Shown here one piece after another: positions 14,235 to 23,673 of a stretch of 50,351 nt of DNA. The translations under genes were made by a program, and so were the position numbers. The stretch comes from Desulfovibrio sp. (GTDB lineage Bacteria > Desulfobacterota > Desulfovibrionia > Desulfovibrionales > Desulfovibrionaceae), in contig JAISKZ010000007.1 of assembly GCA_031260725.1 (NCBI GenBank), positions 1-50,351 on the forward strand, written 5' to 3'. Each line of letters starts with the position of its first letter. The first letter of the stretch is position 1. Below the pieces are notes generated by a model. That model was not told where the DNA came from and ran no database searches. It saw only the letters and a list, made by a program, of their open reading frames with translations.

Positions 14235-15743
14235 ATGATCGTTAAAAACAAATCGGCCATGGAAGAGATATCCCTCGACCGGATGGAACTTCATCAAGGC
14301 GCAGCAAGCATGCTTGTTGACACAGGTAAAGATTTGGCCTTGAGCTATGCCCGCAGCCTTTCGTGGTTCTCCCTGCTGGTTATTTTGCTGACAACCCTTG
14401 GACTTTCCTTTTTTATTTCTAATTCGGCACGCGAAACACTGCTGACGCGCCAGGAAGATTTTGTCCGTTATCTGGTCGTTAACCTCAATCATCAGATGTT
14501 CCGACGTTTCATCCTGCCCACTGTTTTGGCGCACGGGCACATTGCGCTACGCCAGCCGGAACAGTACGAGCGTCTCGACAAGGTTGTACAATCCGTCATC
14601 CAGGGCTTGCCGGTAAAACGACTGCGCATCTATGATTTTACATACCGCGTGGCCTATTCTTCTGATGCGGAAGAACTGGGCAGAATCGGACTTGCGCCGT
14701 CAAATCTTGATGCGGTTCTGGCGGGAAACACGCCCAAACCTCAAATTATTTCCGATATTCCGGCGTGGCAGGCGCCGTTCAGGCTGCCGCTACGTGAAGA
14801 CGCCTTTGTGCTGCGTGCGCTTTATCCGTTACGCGGTGAACTGGATGAAGGCCGTCAAACGCCGGTCATGGGCGCACTGGAACTGACACAGGACATTACC
14901 GGAGACTATGAACAGGTACTGGCCTTTCAGGGCATTATTGTGGTTATGTGTCTGCTCTCCTCGGTAGTGCTGTTTACACTGCTGCTCATGTTGATACACC
15001 GTGCCGAACGGGTACTGGCCGACCGAATGCAGAAAAACCGACTGCTCGAAATTGAACTGCACAGCAATGAAAAACTGGCAAGCATGGGCAGGGTGATAGC
15101 CAGCATAGCCCACGAAATACGCAACCCTCTGGGCATCATCCGCTCAAGCGCAGAACTTCTGCAAAACCGCATGGATAAGACCGACGCGGCCACTACGCGC
15201 ATTCTGAGGGCGATCTATGACGAGTCCCTGCGCCTGTCCCAAACAGTCAACGACTTTCTGGACTACGCCAGACCGCGCCGCCCCAAACAGGATATGGTGG
15301 ACGTCAATCTGGTTTTGGATCAACTTCTGGCTTTTCTGGAAGGAGAACTGGGCCACCACGGCGTGACGCTGGAACGCGCTGTAGCGCCGGCGCTTTTTGT
15401 GCGTGGCGACAAAGATTTACTGTACAGGGCCTTTTACAACATACTGGTTAATGGCCAGCAGGCCATAGACGGGCTGGGCTTTCTGCGCATCACGGCCGAT
15501 CTGGACAACCTGGGCCGCGTCCGTCTGGAATTTCTGGATTCCGGGCCAGGCTTTGACCCTGCGGCGCTGCCACAACTGCTTGACCCCTTCTTTACTACCA
15601 AGGCCGCGGGCACCGGCCTTGGCCTGCCTATTGTACAGTCCATTATCCTCAGCCACGGCGGATTGATTGAACTGGAAAACGGGCCTGTCGGCGGGGCTCT
15701 GGTACGCGTGCTTTTGCCGTACGCGCCACCGACGGCAGCGTAG
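14235..15743 (+). CDS. Membrane sensor histidine kinase
   Basis: 502 residues. A first transmembrane helix lies near 43-61 (SLLVILLTTLGLSFFIS) and a second near 232-255 (GIIVVMCLLSSVVLFTLLLML), with a 170-residue periplasmic sensor between them. The cytoplasmic part starts with a coiled linker. The dimerisation helix carries the H-box SIAHEIRNPLG. The ATPase domain shows the N-box YNILVNGQQAI, the G1 box DSGPGF and the G2 box GTGLGLPIV. The layout resembles NtrB/ZraS-type kinases. No receiver-domain protein is encoded next to it, so its partner must be elsewhere. The start is uncertain: ATG 14235 follows the pgi stop by three bases, with in-frame ATGs at 14259 and 14283. Confidence 0.92.
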   Translation: MIVKNKSAMEEISLDRMELHQGAASMLVDTGKDLALSYARSLSWFSLLVILLTTLGLSFFISNSARETLLTRQEDFVRYLVVNLNHQMFRRFILPTVLAHGHIALRQPEQYERLDKVVQSVIQGLPVKRLRIYDFTYRVAYSSDAEELGRIGLAPSNLDAVLAGNTPKPQIISDIPAWQAPFRLPLREDAFVLRALYPLRGELDEGRQTPVMGALELTQDITGDYEQVLAFQGIIVVMCLLSSVVLFTLLLMLIHRAERVLADRMQKNRLLEIELHSNEKLASMGRVIASIAHEIRNPLGIIRSSAELLQNRMDKTDAATTRILRAIYDESLRLSQTVNDFLDYARPRRPKQDMVDVNLVLDQLLAFLEGELGHHGVTLERAVAPALFVRGDKDLLYRAFYNILVNGQQAIDGLGFLRITADLDNLGRVRLEFLDSGPGFDPAALPQLLDPFFTTKAAGTGLGLPIVQSIILSHGGLIELENGPVGGALVRVLLPYAPPTAA

Positions 15744-15856
15744 CAGTTAGCAGATGGGTCAGGCCGATGACGAACCCGCTTCGAGCTTGCCTGGCGCGCG
15801 GCAATACGGCATACTCTGTCTTAAGGCAAGGTATTCAGACAGACGCGGGGTTGGGC

Positions 15857-16657
15857 ATGCGGCCGGAACTTTTGCTTCTTGACATAGGCAATACATCCAT
15901 CAAGGTTGGACTTGCCGACAAAAGCCGTGTGCTGACTTCGTACAGTCTGCGTACCGACACAGGGCAGACGGCTGACAGTCTGGGCCTGACCCTCCTTTCT
16001 GTGCTGCGTCACGCTGAAGTGGCCGCTTCCGGAATTCAGGTCTGCGTGGCGTCGTCTGTCGTGCCGGGTTTTGACCCGTTGTTGCGCGAGGCGGTAGCCC
16101 GATATGTAAAATGTCCCTTGTACAGTGCGCTGAAAGATATGCCTGTTCCTCTGGAAAACCGCTACAAGCGGCCTGCGGAGGTCGGGGCGGACAGATTGGT
16201 GGGCGCGTATGCCGCGCGCAGGCTTTGCCCTGACGCGCCGTCTTTTGTTGTTGTGGATTTCGGCACGGCCGTCACTTTTGACTGCGTGCGCGGTCATGAG
16301 TATCTGGGGGGGCTGATTTTCCCCGGGCCGCTCACGGCAATGAGCGCGTTGGCGCGTGAAACGTCCAAATTGCCCAGAGTCAATCTGGATATCAGCGCCA
16401 AAGAGCCGGCCCCCGGCCGGGACACGGAAACAAGCATTCGCCATGGGCTGGTGTTCGGTTTCGTCTGTATGGTGGAGGGTTTGACGCGGCGGCTTGTACA
16501 ACAACTGCAAGAACCCTGTCCGGTGCTTGGCACGGGAGGTTTTGTTGCCGCCATCGCACGCCTGAGTCCCGTTTTTGATCAGGTGCTGCCCGATCTTGTC
16601 CTGGAGGGTCTGCGGCGTCTTTATTACGAATCGTCAAATGTTTTGCCAAAGCGATAA
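15857..16657 (+). CDS. coaX: Type III pantothenate kinase
   Basis: CoaX phosphorylates pantothenate, the first step of coenzyme A synthesis, using a monovalent-cation-dependent ASKHA fold. Motifs are LLDIGNTSIKVGLAD at the N-terminus (phosphate 1), EVGADRLVGAYAA, VVVDFGTAVTFDC (phosphate 2) and GGLIFPGPLTAMSALA. The listed ORF adds 30 residues before the conserved start; ATG 15857 gives 266 residues, close to the family's usual 255-260. There is no strong Shine-Dalgarno at either start. coaD, a later CoA-pathway gene, lies elsewhere in the same window. The gene is 60 bases before eno. Confidence 0.92.
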   Translation: MRPELLLLDIGNTSIKVGLADKSRVLTSYSLRTDTGQTADSLGLTLLSVLRHAEVAASGIQVCVASSVVPGFDPLLREAVARYVKCPLYSALKDMPVPLENRYKRPAEVGADRLVGAYAARRLCPDAPSFVVVDFGTAVTFDCVRGHEYLGGLIFPGPLTAMSALARETSKLPRVNLDISAKEPAPGRDTETSIRHGLVFGFVCMVEGLTRRLVQQLQEPCPVLGTGGFVAAIARLSPVFDQVLPDLVLEGLRRLYYESSNVLPKR

Positions 16658-18019
<1,362 letters not shown>

Positions 18020-18030
18020 AACGACATTGA

Positions 18031-18885
18031 ATGATTTTGATTGACGGTAAAAAAATCGCATTTGCACTGCGTGAGGAACTTGCGGCACAGGTGGCGGTCG
18101 GCGTGGCCGACGGCCACCGGCCACCGGGGCTGGCCGTTATTCTTGTTGGCGAGGACGCTGCTTCGCAGGTGTATGTGAGTAACAAGGAGCGGGCCTGCAT
18201 TGCGGTCGGCATTGTTTCCTTTGCCTTTCACCTGCCTGCGGCGACAGGTCAGGACGAACTGCTGGCCCTGATAGCCGAATGCAACGCTCGTCCGAATGTG
18301 GACGGCATTCTACTGCAGCTGCCGCTGCCTCCGCACCTTGACGCGCAAGCCTGTTTGCTGGCTATTGATCCGGCAAAGGATGTAGACGGCTTTCACCCGC
18401 AAAATGTGGGGCGTCTTTCCATAGGGTTGCCGGGCTTCGCGCCCTGCACTCCCGCCGGTGTTATGGAACTGTTGAAGCGTTATGACCTTTCCCCCGTCGG
18501 CAAAAAGGCGGTGGTTGTGGGCAGATCTAATATTGTGGGCAAACCGCTTGCCATGCTGCTGGCGAGGCCGGGCGCTTACTCAGACGCCACAGTGACGCTG
18601 TGCCATTCACGCACGGCGGATATTGCGGGCGAATGCCGCACCGCGGAATTTTTGTTTCTCGCTGTGGGGCGTCCGGGTTTTGTCACGGTTGACATGGTGC
18701 GTGAGGGCGCTGTGGTGATTGACGTGGGCATTAACCGTACGCCGCAAGGCTTGCGCGGCGATGCGGATTTTGAAAGCGTGAGCCGCAAGGCACGGGCCAT
18801 CACGCCTGTGCCCGGCGGCGTTGGCCCTATGACCATCGCCATGTTGTTGAAAAATACCGTCCAGGCTTGGCAGGAACGGGCATAA
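18031..18885 (+). CDS. folD: Bifunctional methylenetetrahydrofolate dehydrogenase / cyclohydrolase
   Basis: Interconverts 5,10-methylene-, methenyl- and 10-formyl-tetrahydrofolate in one-carbon metabolism. The 284-residue protein shows the N-terminal catalytic segment YVSNKERAC (conserved Tyr and Lys), the motif VDGILLQLPLPPHLD, DPAKDVDGFHPQNVG, the Rossmann loop VVVGRSNIVGKPLAMLL, and the C-terminal signature TPVPGGVGPMTIAMLL. It follows eno closely and ends 11 bases before the Fe-dehydrogenase gene, so the downstream sugar module may be read through from the eno-folD transcript. Confidence 0.97.
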   Translation: MILIDGKKIAFALREELAAQVAVGVADGHRPPGLAVILVGEDAASQVYVSNKERACIAVGIVSFAFHLPAATGQDELLALIAECNARPNVDGILLQLPLPPHLDAQACLLAIDPAKDVDGFHPQNVGRLSIGLPGFAPCTPAGVMELLKRYDLSPVGKKAVVVGRSNIVGKPLAMLLARPGAYSDATVTLCHSRTADIAGECRTAEFLFLAVGRPGFVTVDMVREGAVVIDVGINRTPQGLRGDADFESVSRKARAITPVPGGVGPMTIAMLLKNTVQAWQERA

Positions 18886-18896
18886 TTGAGGTTCTT

Positions 18897-19979
18897 ATGT
18901 ACAGAAATGCGAAAAATGTCGAGTATTACATGATCGGCAAGGGCGCGCTTTCTCAACTGGGGGATATTCTGGCGCCGTTGCGCGCGGTGGACAGAGACGC
19001 ACCGGCCCTGTTTTTTCTTGACCATTATTTTAAGGGGAAGGATCTCGCCGCCCGGCTGCCCGTGGAAAGCCGTGACATGATCCACTATGTGGATACCGGC
19101 GAGGAGCCGACAACGCAAAGCGTAGACGGATACACCGCCGATGCGGGGGCTTTTTTGAGCGGGCGCAAGCCTTGCGCCCTGCTGGCCTTTGGCGGCGGCT
19201 CCACATTGGACACCTGTAAATGCGTGGGCAATCTGCTGACAAATCCCGGCAAGGCCGAAGACTATCAGGGATGGGAGCTTGTCAAAAATCCCGCGCCGTA
19301 TAAAATCGCGGTTCCCACTCTTTCCGGAACCGGCTCTGAAACATCGCGTACAGGTATTGTGCGCAATAATGCAAAAAATCTGAAACTCGGCATGAACAGC
19401 GATTTTACCATGTTCGATCAGGTGCTGCTTGATCCTGATCTGACGGCGAGCGTGCCCAGAAATCAGTATTTTTATACAGGAATAGATACTTGGATGCATT
19501 GCTTTGAGAGTATTTCCGGTTCGTATCGCAACGTGGTTGTAGACGCACTGGCAGCCAAGTCCATGGATTTGTGCAAAAAGATTTTTCTTTCCGATGACAT
19601 GATGAGTGAGGAAAACCGCGAGACAATGATGATTGCCTCGTTTTTGGGCGGAATGGCTGCCGGTTTCGTTGGTACGGTCCACCCTGTTTCCGCGGGTTTG
19701 AGCATGGTGCTGCGTATGCCTCACGGCATTGCCAACTGTTATGCGCTTTCTGTGCAGGAAGACATTTATCCTGAAGAATACAGAGATATTATGGCAATGA
19801 TGTCACGTCAGGGCATTGATTTGCCAAAGGGCATCTGCCGTCATTTGAGTGGCGCGCAGTACGACGCCTTGTATGAAGCCAGCATTGTGCATGAAAAGCC
19901 TTTAGCAAACCGGCTTGGCCCTGATTTCAAAAAAATTCTGACCAAAGAAAACATCATCGAACGCTTCAAACGGATGTAG
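18897..19979 (+). CDS. Iron-type alcohol dehydrogenase, KdnB-like (Kdo 8-oxidase)
   Basis: A 360-residue group III (Fe-type) dehydrogenase. It has the NAD loop FGGGSTLD, SGTGSETSRTGIV, and all four metal ligands of the family: Asp197 and His201 in GIDTWMHCFES, His262 in GTVHPVSAGL and His276 in MPHGIAN. The opening GKGALSQLGDIL and FFLDHYFKGKDLA resemble KdnB, the enzyme that oxidises C8 of Kdo in Shewanella. Together with the next gene (KdnA-like aminotransferase) this points to 8-amino-Kdo-type chemistry. KdnB identity is from memory and context, not alignment. ATG 18897 has TTGAGG upstream; the listed ORF starts inside folD. It is the first gene of the sugar module. Confidence 0.78.
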   Translation: MYRNAKNVEYYMIGKGALSQLGDILAPLRAVDRDAPALFFLDHYFKGKDLAARLPVESRDMIHYVDTGEEPTTQSVDGYTADAGAFLSGRKPCALLAFGGGSTLDTCKCVGNLLTNPGKAEDYQGWELVKNPAPYKIAVPTLSGTGSETSRTGIVRNNAKNLKLGMNSDFTMFDQVLLDPDLTASVPRNQYFYTGIDTWMHCFESISGSYRNVVVDALAAKSMDLCKKIFLSDDMMSEENRETMMIASFLGGMAAGFVGTVHPVSAGLSMVLRMPHGIANCYALSVQEDIYPEEYRDIMAMMSRQGIDLPKGICRHLSGAQYDALYEASIVHEKPLANRLGPDFKKILTKENIIERFKRM

Positions 19980-20039
19980 CAATAGAATTTGCCATAATTA
20001 TTGAACGCGTTTCAAGGGAATCTTTTCAAGGGATGTTTT

Positions 20040-21239
20040 GTGGAGACTAAAATCAATTTCAGCGGACGTTCCATCCGCTACACGGAAGAGGAAATCGCCG
20101 TGGTTGTGGAAGCCATGCGCTGTGCCGACCCATTGACGCAGGGTCGACACATGCGTGAGTTTGAACGTTGTTTTGCACACTACCAGAATGTTGCCGAAGG
20201 TTCCTGCTTCACTGTCATGAACGGCTGTTCCGCCCTGGAAATATCGGCCCAGCTCTGCCGCTTCAAGCCTGGCGATGAATTGGTTATTCCGGCGCATACT
20301 TTTACAGCTTCGGCTTACCCGTATGTGAAAAAAGGCGTCCGTCTTGTCTGGGCGGATGTGGACAGGCTCACGCGCGTCGTCACTGCGGAGAGCATTAAAA
20401 AAGCGCTGACGCCCAATACAAAAGCCGTGGTGGTTGTGCATCTGTACGGTTATATCGCAGACATGCCGGAAATAGCGGCTCTTTGTCGGGAACGCGGGCT
20501 TATTCTTATTGAAGACGCTGCTCAGGCTGTCGGCGCGGAAGTGGACGGCAAAAAGTCCGGCAGTTTTGGCGATATGGGCATATTTTCCTTTCATTCGCAC
20601 AAAAATCTTACTACGCTGGGCGAGGGGGGCATGCTGTATGTGCGTGATCCCGCGCTGGCGGCTGTGGTGCCGACGCTGCGTCACAACGGGCACTGCGACT
20701 ATGTTTTTGAGCGGCCGGACTACTGGAAGCCGGCCATGGGCAACGTGGACATCCCGACGCTGGACGGCGAGGCGCTGATGCCCCACAATTATTGTTTGGG
20801 CGAGGTGGAATGCGCCCTTGGCGTCAAATTGCTGGAGCGGATTGATCAGATAAATGACGAAAAACGGGCGAGAGCTCTGTATTTCATTGATGCTCTTACC
20901 GATTTTCAAGAGTTGGAATTCCACCGCGTGGATTCCCGCCGCCACAACTATCACCTGCTGGCGGCGCGTATGACAACAGGCCCGGATATGCGGGATCGCT
21001 TTATTCGCGCCATGGCTTTTGAAAAGGGAGTGAAATGCGTTGTACAGTACATCCCGCTGAACCGTTATGATTTTTACCGCCGTCTCGGCTACGGTGAAGC
21101 CTCCTGCCCGTGCGGCGACGATTTTTTTGACAGCATGGTGTCTTTCCCCTTCCAGCACTGGCTGAGCAATGAGGATATCAATTATATGCTGATGGCAACG
21201 CGTGAGGTGCTGTGCTCTTTGCGCGGGGCTGAAAAATAA
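20040..21239 (+). CDS. DegT/DnrJ/EryC1 aminotransferase, KdnA-like
   Basis: A PLP-dependent sugar aminotransferase of 399 residues. Signatures are NGCSALEISAQL (phosphate loop), PAHTFTASAYPYV, LIEDAAQAVGAEVDGKKSG (PLP ring-stacking and Asp) and FSFHSHKNLTTLGEGG, with Lys188 as the predicted PLP Schiff-base lysine. The C-terminal VQYIPLNRYDFYRRLGY is the usual substrate-binding segment. Paired with a KdnB-like dehydrogenase, the likely reaction is transamination of an 8-oxo-Kdo-type keto sugar with glutamate. Other DegT substrates, such as 4-keto-hexoses, remain possible. The listed start is TTG 20001; I prefer GTG 20040, which has AAGGGA six bases upstream. Confidence 0.82.
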   Translation: METKINFSGRSIRYTEEEIAVVVEAMRCADPLTQGRHMREFERCFAHYQNVAEGSCFTVMNGCSALEISAQLCRFKPGDELVIPAHTFTASAYPYVKKGVRLVWADVDRLTRVVTAESIKKALTPNTKAVVVVHLYGYIADMPEIAALCRERGLILIEDAAQAVGAEVDGKKSGSFGDMGIFSFHSHKNLTTLGEGGMLYVRDPALAAVVPTLRHNGHCDYVFERPDYWKPAMGNVDIPTLDGEALMPHNYCLGEVECALGVKLLERIDQINDEKRARALYFIDALTDFQELEFHRVDSRRHNYHLLAARMTTGPDMRDRFIRAMAFEKGVKCVVQYIPLNRYDFYRRLGYGEASCPCGDDFFDSMVSFPFQHWLSNEDINYMLMATREVLCSLRGAEK

Positions 21240-21275
21240 TATCAAAATTGCTTATCTCCTCCCCCGCGACGAATT

Positions 21276-22931
21276 ATGGCAGATCAGACCGTGGCTGAAG
21301 GCGCTGTATGCGTGAAAAAATGTTGTATAGTCATTCCGGCCGTGAAAAAAAACGCGGTCATTCCGGATCAGCTTGTCAAACGGCTTGCCGGCGTCACGCT
21401 GATTGACCGCGCCATACACACCGCGCGCGCAGTGGCGGCCGGAGTGGATGTTTTTGTTGTCACGGACAGTCAGGAGATAGCGCTTGTCTGTGAACGCTCG
21501 GGCGTTGAATGCCGCCGCAACAGCGCTCTGCGTTTTACAAGCCTGGACATCGTGGCTGAACTGCGCGACGCACTCGCCGAACTGGCCGAACGTTACGAAC
21601 ACTGTCTTATTTTACGCGCCTCCTGTCCCCTGCTGACCTGGGTGGATGTGGAAGACGCATGGAAACAATACTGTGAAGCGCAGGCCGACAGCCTTGTTAC
21701 GGTCAAAAGCGTGCGGCAGCGTATATGGAATGTGCGCGACGGCAGCTTGGAGCGTCTGCTTGACGATGGCATCGGCGAAGAGCAGTTTTTGGTGGAAAGC
21801 CGGGCGCTGATCATTGTGCGTCTCAACCAGCTGCAAGGTGGCGGAACCGGCCACCCCAGGGTTATTCCTTACTTTCTTAACGAACGGGCCATTGAGATTC
21901 AGAGTTACCAGGACTGGTGGATCTGCGAACGCCTGCTGTTGCGGCGGCATCTGGTGTTTGTGGTTGCGGGTTATCCGGCCATCGGCTTGGGACATGTTTT
22001 TCGTGCGCTTATGCTGGCCCATGAGATAAGCAGCCACAAGATTTCCTTTGTCTGCACACGCGGAAGCGAACTCGCCGTGGAGAGTATTGCCCGCAAGGAT
22101 TACCGCATTGTGCGTCAGAACCAGGAGCATCTGGCCGACACGGTGCTTGCGTTGCGTCCTGATATGGTGATCAACGACATATTGAATACTGACGCGCCGT
22201 ATATGGGCCGGCTTGTCTCAGCCGGGGTGTGCTGCGTTAATTTTGAAGACGAGGGGGCCGGCGCTGTTATGGCGGATCTTGTTGTCAACGCGCTCTATGA
22301 AAGCGCCGGGAGCACAGAGCGTCTGCGTTGCGGACCGGAGTATTTTTGTCTGCGGGATGAATTTGTGGGCGCCTGTCGCAATGTGCTGCGGCAGCAGGTC
22401 AAAACCGTGCTCATTACGTTTGGCGGCACAGACTCCAGAGATTTTTCGCGCCGTGTGCTCAGTGTTATTGAGCCGGTCTGCCGGGCGTACAATATAGCCA
22501 TCCGCCTTGTGGCCGGGCCGGGGTATGCTCACAAGGAGGCTATGGAATCCCGTTTGCGGGAGCTTGCCAACCCTCTTGTGGAATTTACCTGGGCCACCAA
22601 TGTGATGAGCCGGATGATGGAAGGAGCGGATCTGGCCGTCTGCTCCGCCGGACGCACCGTGTACGAGCTGGCGCACATGCGCGTGCCGGCCATGGTGGTG
22701 GCCCATCACGAACGCGAAGCCGGCCATGCCTTTGCCCGGCCGCGCAACGGCTTTGCTTTTCTTGGCATTATGGACAACATCAGCGACGCTAAAATCCGCA
22801 ATGTATTTCTGGCCATGCTGAAATACAAACGGAGGGCGCGTTTTTTTGAACGCCAGTCACGACTCGACTTTACCGACAACAAGGCGCGTGTCATCGCTCT
22901 TATGATGCATGCCGCCGGATTGGCGGATTAA
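21276..22931 (+). CDS. Fusion of cytidylyltransferase-like and PseG/SpsG-like domains
   Basis: A 551-residue two-domain protein. Residues 13-225 resemble CMP-sugar synthetases of the KdsB/NeuA/PseF group (IVIPAVKKNAVIPDQLV, VFVVTDSQEIALVCERSGV, LRASCPLLTWVDVEDAW). However, the usual R-x-G-S-x-R/G-x-P nucleotide loop is replaced by KKNAVIPDQ. Residues 226-551 match PseG/SpsG, a GT-B-fold nucleotide-sugar hydrolase or transferase, with GYPAIGLGHVFRALML, FGGTDSRDFSRRVL, VCSAGRTVYELAHMRVPAMVV and a final helical tail. The predicted product is a CMP-activated acidic sugar. GTG 21312, preceded by GAAGG, is an alternative start. It lies in the KdnB/KdnA-like module and needs its neighbours for interpretation. 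Confidence 0.82.
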   Translation: MADQTVAEGAVCVKKCCIVIPAVKKNAVIPDQLVKRLAGVTLIDRAIHTARAVAAGVDVFVVTDSQEIALVCERSGVECRRNSALRFTSLDIVAELRDALAELAERYEHCLILRASCPLLTWVDVEDAWKQYCEAQADSLVTVKSVRQRIWNVRDGSLERLLDDGIGEEQFLVESRALIIVRLNQLQGGGTGHPRVIPYFLNERAIEIQSYQDWWICERLLLRRHLVFVVAGYPAIGLGHVFRALMLAHEISSHKISFVCTRGSELAVESIARKDYRIVRQNQEHLADTVLALRPDMVINDILNTDAPYMGRLVSAGVCCVNFEDEGAGAVMADLVVNALYESAGSTERLRCGPEYFCLRDEFVGACRNVLRQQVKTVLITFGGTDSRDFSRRVLSVIEPVCRAYNIAIRLVAGPGYAHKEAMESRLRELANPLVEFTWATNVMSRMMEGADLAVCSAGRTVYELAHMRVPAMVVAHHEREAGHAFARPRNGFAFLGIMDNISDAKIRNVFLAMLKYKRRARFFERQSRLDFTDNKARVIALMMHAAGLAD

Positions 22932-22966
22932 CAGCCCCGTTGCCGGCACTGCCGGAGGGTATCGTC

Positions 22967-23671
22967 ATGCCGACAGGCAAAATTGTGGCTGTTGTTCAGG
23001 CCCGCTTGGGATCCAGCCGTTTGCCCATGAAATCTCTGCTCTGCCTGCGGGATATGCCGCTTGTTGACTGGGTGACGCGCCGCCTGGGGCGCGCAAAAAA
23101 TCTGGATCAGATCATAGCGGCCGTGCCGGATACTGAACGTGACGAACCGCTGCTCGACCATTTACGGCGGCACAAGGTGCCCTGTTTTGCCGGACCTGAA
23201 GATGATGTGCTTGCCCGCCTTGTTCTGGCGGCCAAAGCCGCGGACGCGGATCTGGTAGTGCGTGTGTGCGCGGATAACCCACTGATATGGGGGGAGGCAG
23301 TTGACCGTCTGATTGAGCACTATGGTCTCGTCGACTGCGACTATGCCTATAACCACATCCCCCGCGGCAACCGCTGGCCGGACGGTCTGGGGGCTGAAGT
23401 CGTTTCCCGCGAGCTTTTGGAAGAGCTGGACGAACGGGCCGACAAACCCTCACAGCGCGAACACTGCCTGAATTACATCTGGGACAATGCGGCCGTGTAT
23501 CGCATTTCCACCTTTGATCCTGCTGAGTCCTGGCTCTGTCGCCCGGATCTCAAGCTGGATGTAGATCGGCCGGAGGATTTCCGTCGTCTGGCGCTTCTGC
23601 CCCTTGAACACGACATGGATGCCCGTGCCATTGTACGGGTTTTTGACGATTCGCAAAACAGGAAGTCATGA
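22967..23671 (+). CDS. SpsF-like cytidylyltransferase
   Basis: A 234-residue GT-A-fold nucleotidyltransferase of the SpsF/KdsB (COG1861-type) group. It has the canonical loop VVQARLGSSRLPMKSL, then PLVDWVTRRL, a VPDTERDEPLLDHLRRH strand-helix, and the metal-binding segment ADADLVVRVCADNPLIW. DLKLDVDRPEDFRRL near the end is typical of the family. SpsF proteins are thought to form CMP-sugars in spore-coat and surface glycan pathways. Here it follows a fusion that carries a second, unusual cytidylyltransferase domain, so which of the two activates the sugar is unclear. ATG 22967 has GGAGGG seven bases upstream. It ends two bases from the convergent ABC-F gene. Confidence 0.85.
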   Translation: MPTGKIVAVVQARLGSSRLPMKSLLCLRDMPLVDWVTRRLGRAKNLDQIIAAVPDTERDEPLLDHLRRHKVPCFAGPEDDVLARLVLAAKAADADLVVRVCADNPLIWGEAVDRLIEHYGLVDCDYAYNHIPRGNRWPDGLGAEVVSRELLEELDERADKPSQREHCLNYIWDNAAVYRISTFDPAESWLCRPDLKLDVDRPEDFRRLALLPLEHDMDARAIVRVFDDSQNRKS

Positions 23672-23673
23672 TT

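Noticed and set aside
19998-21245. 415-residue minus-strand ORF
   Set aside because: It is antisense to the KdnA-like aminotransferase, whose PLP motifs are intact; histidine-rich shadow sequence.
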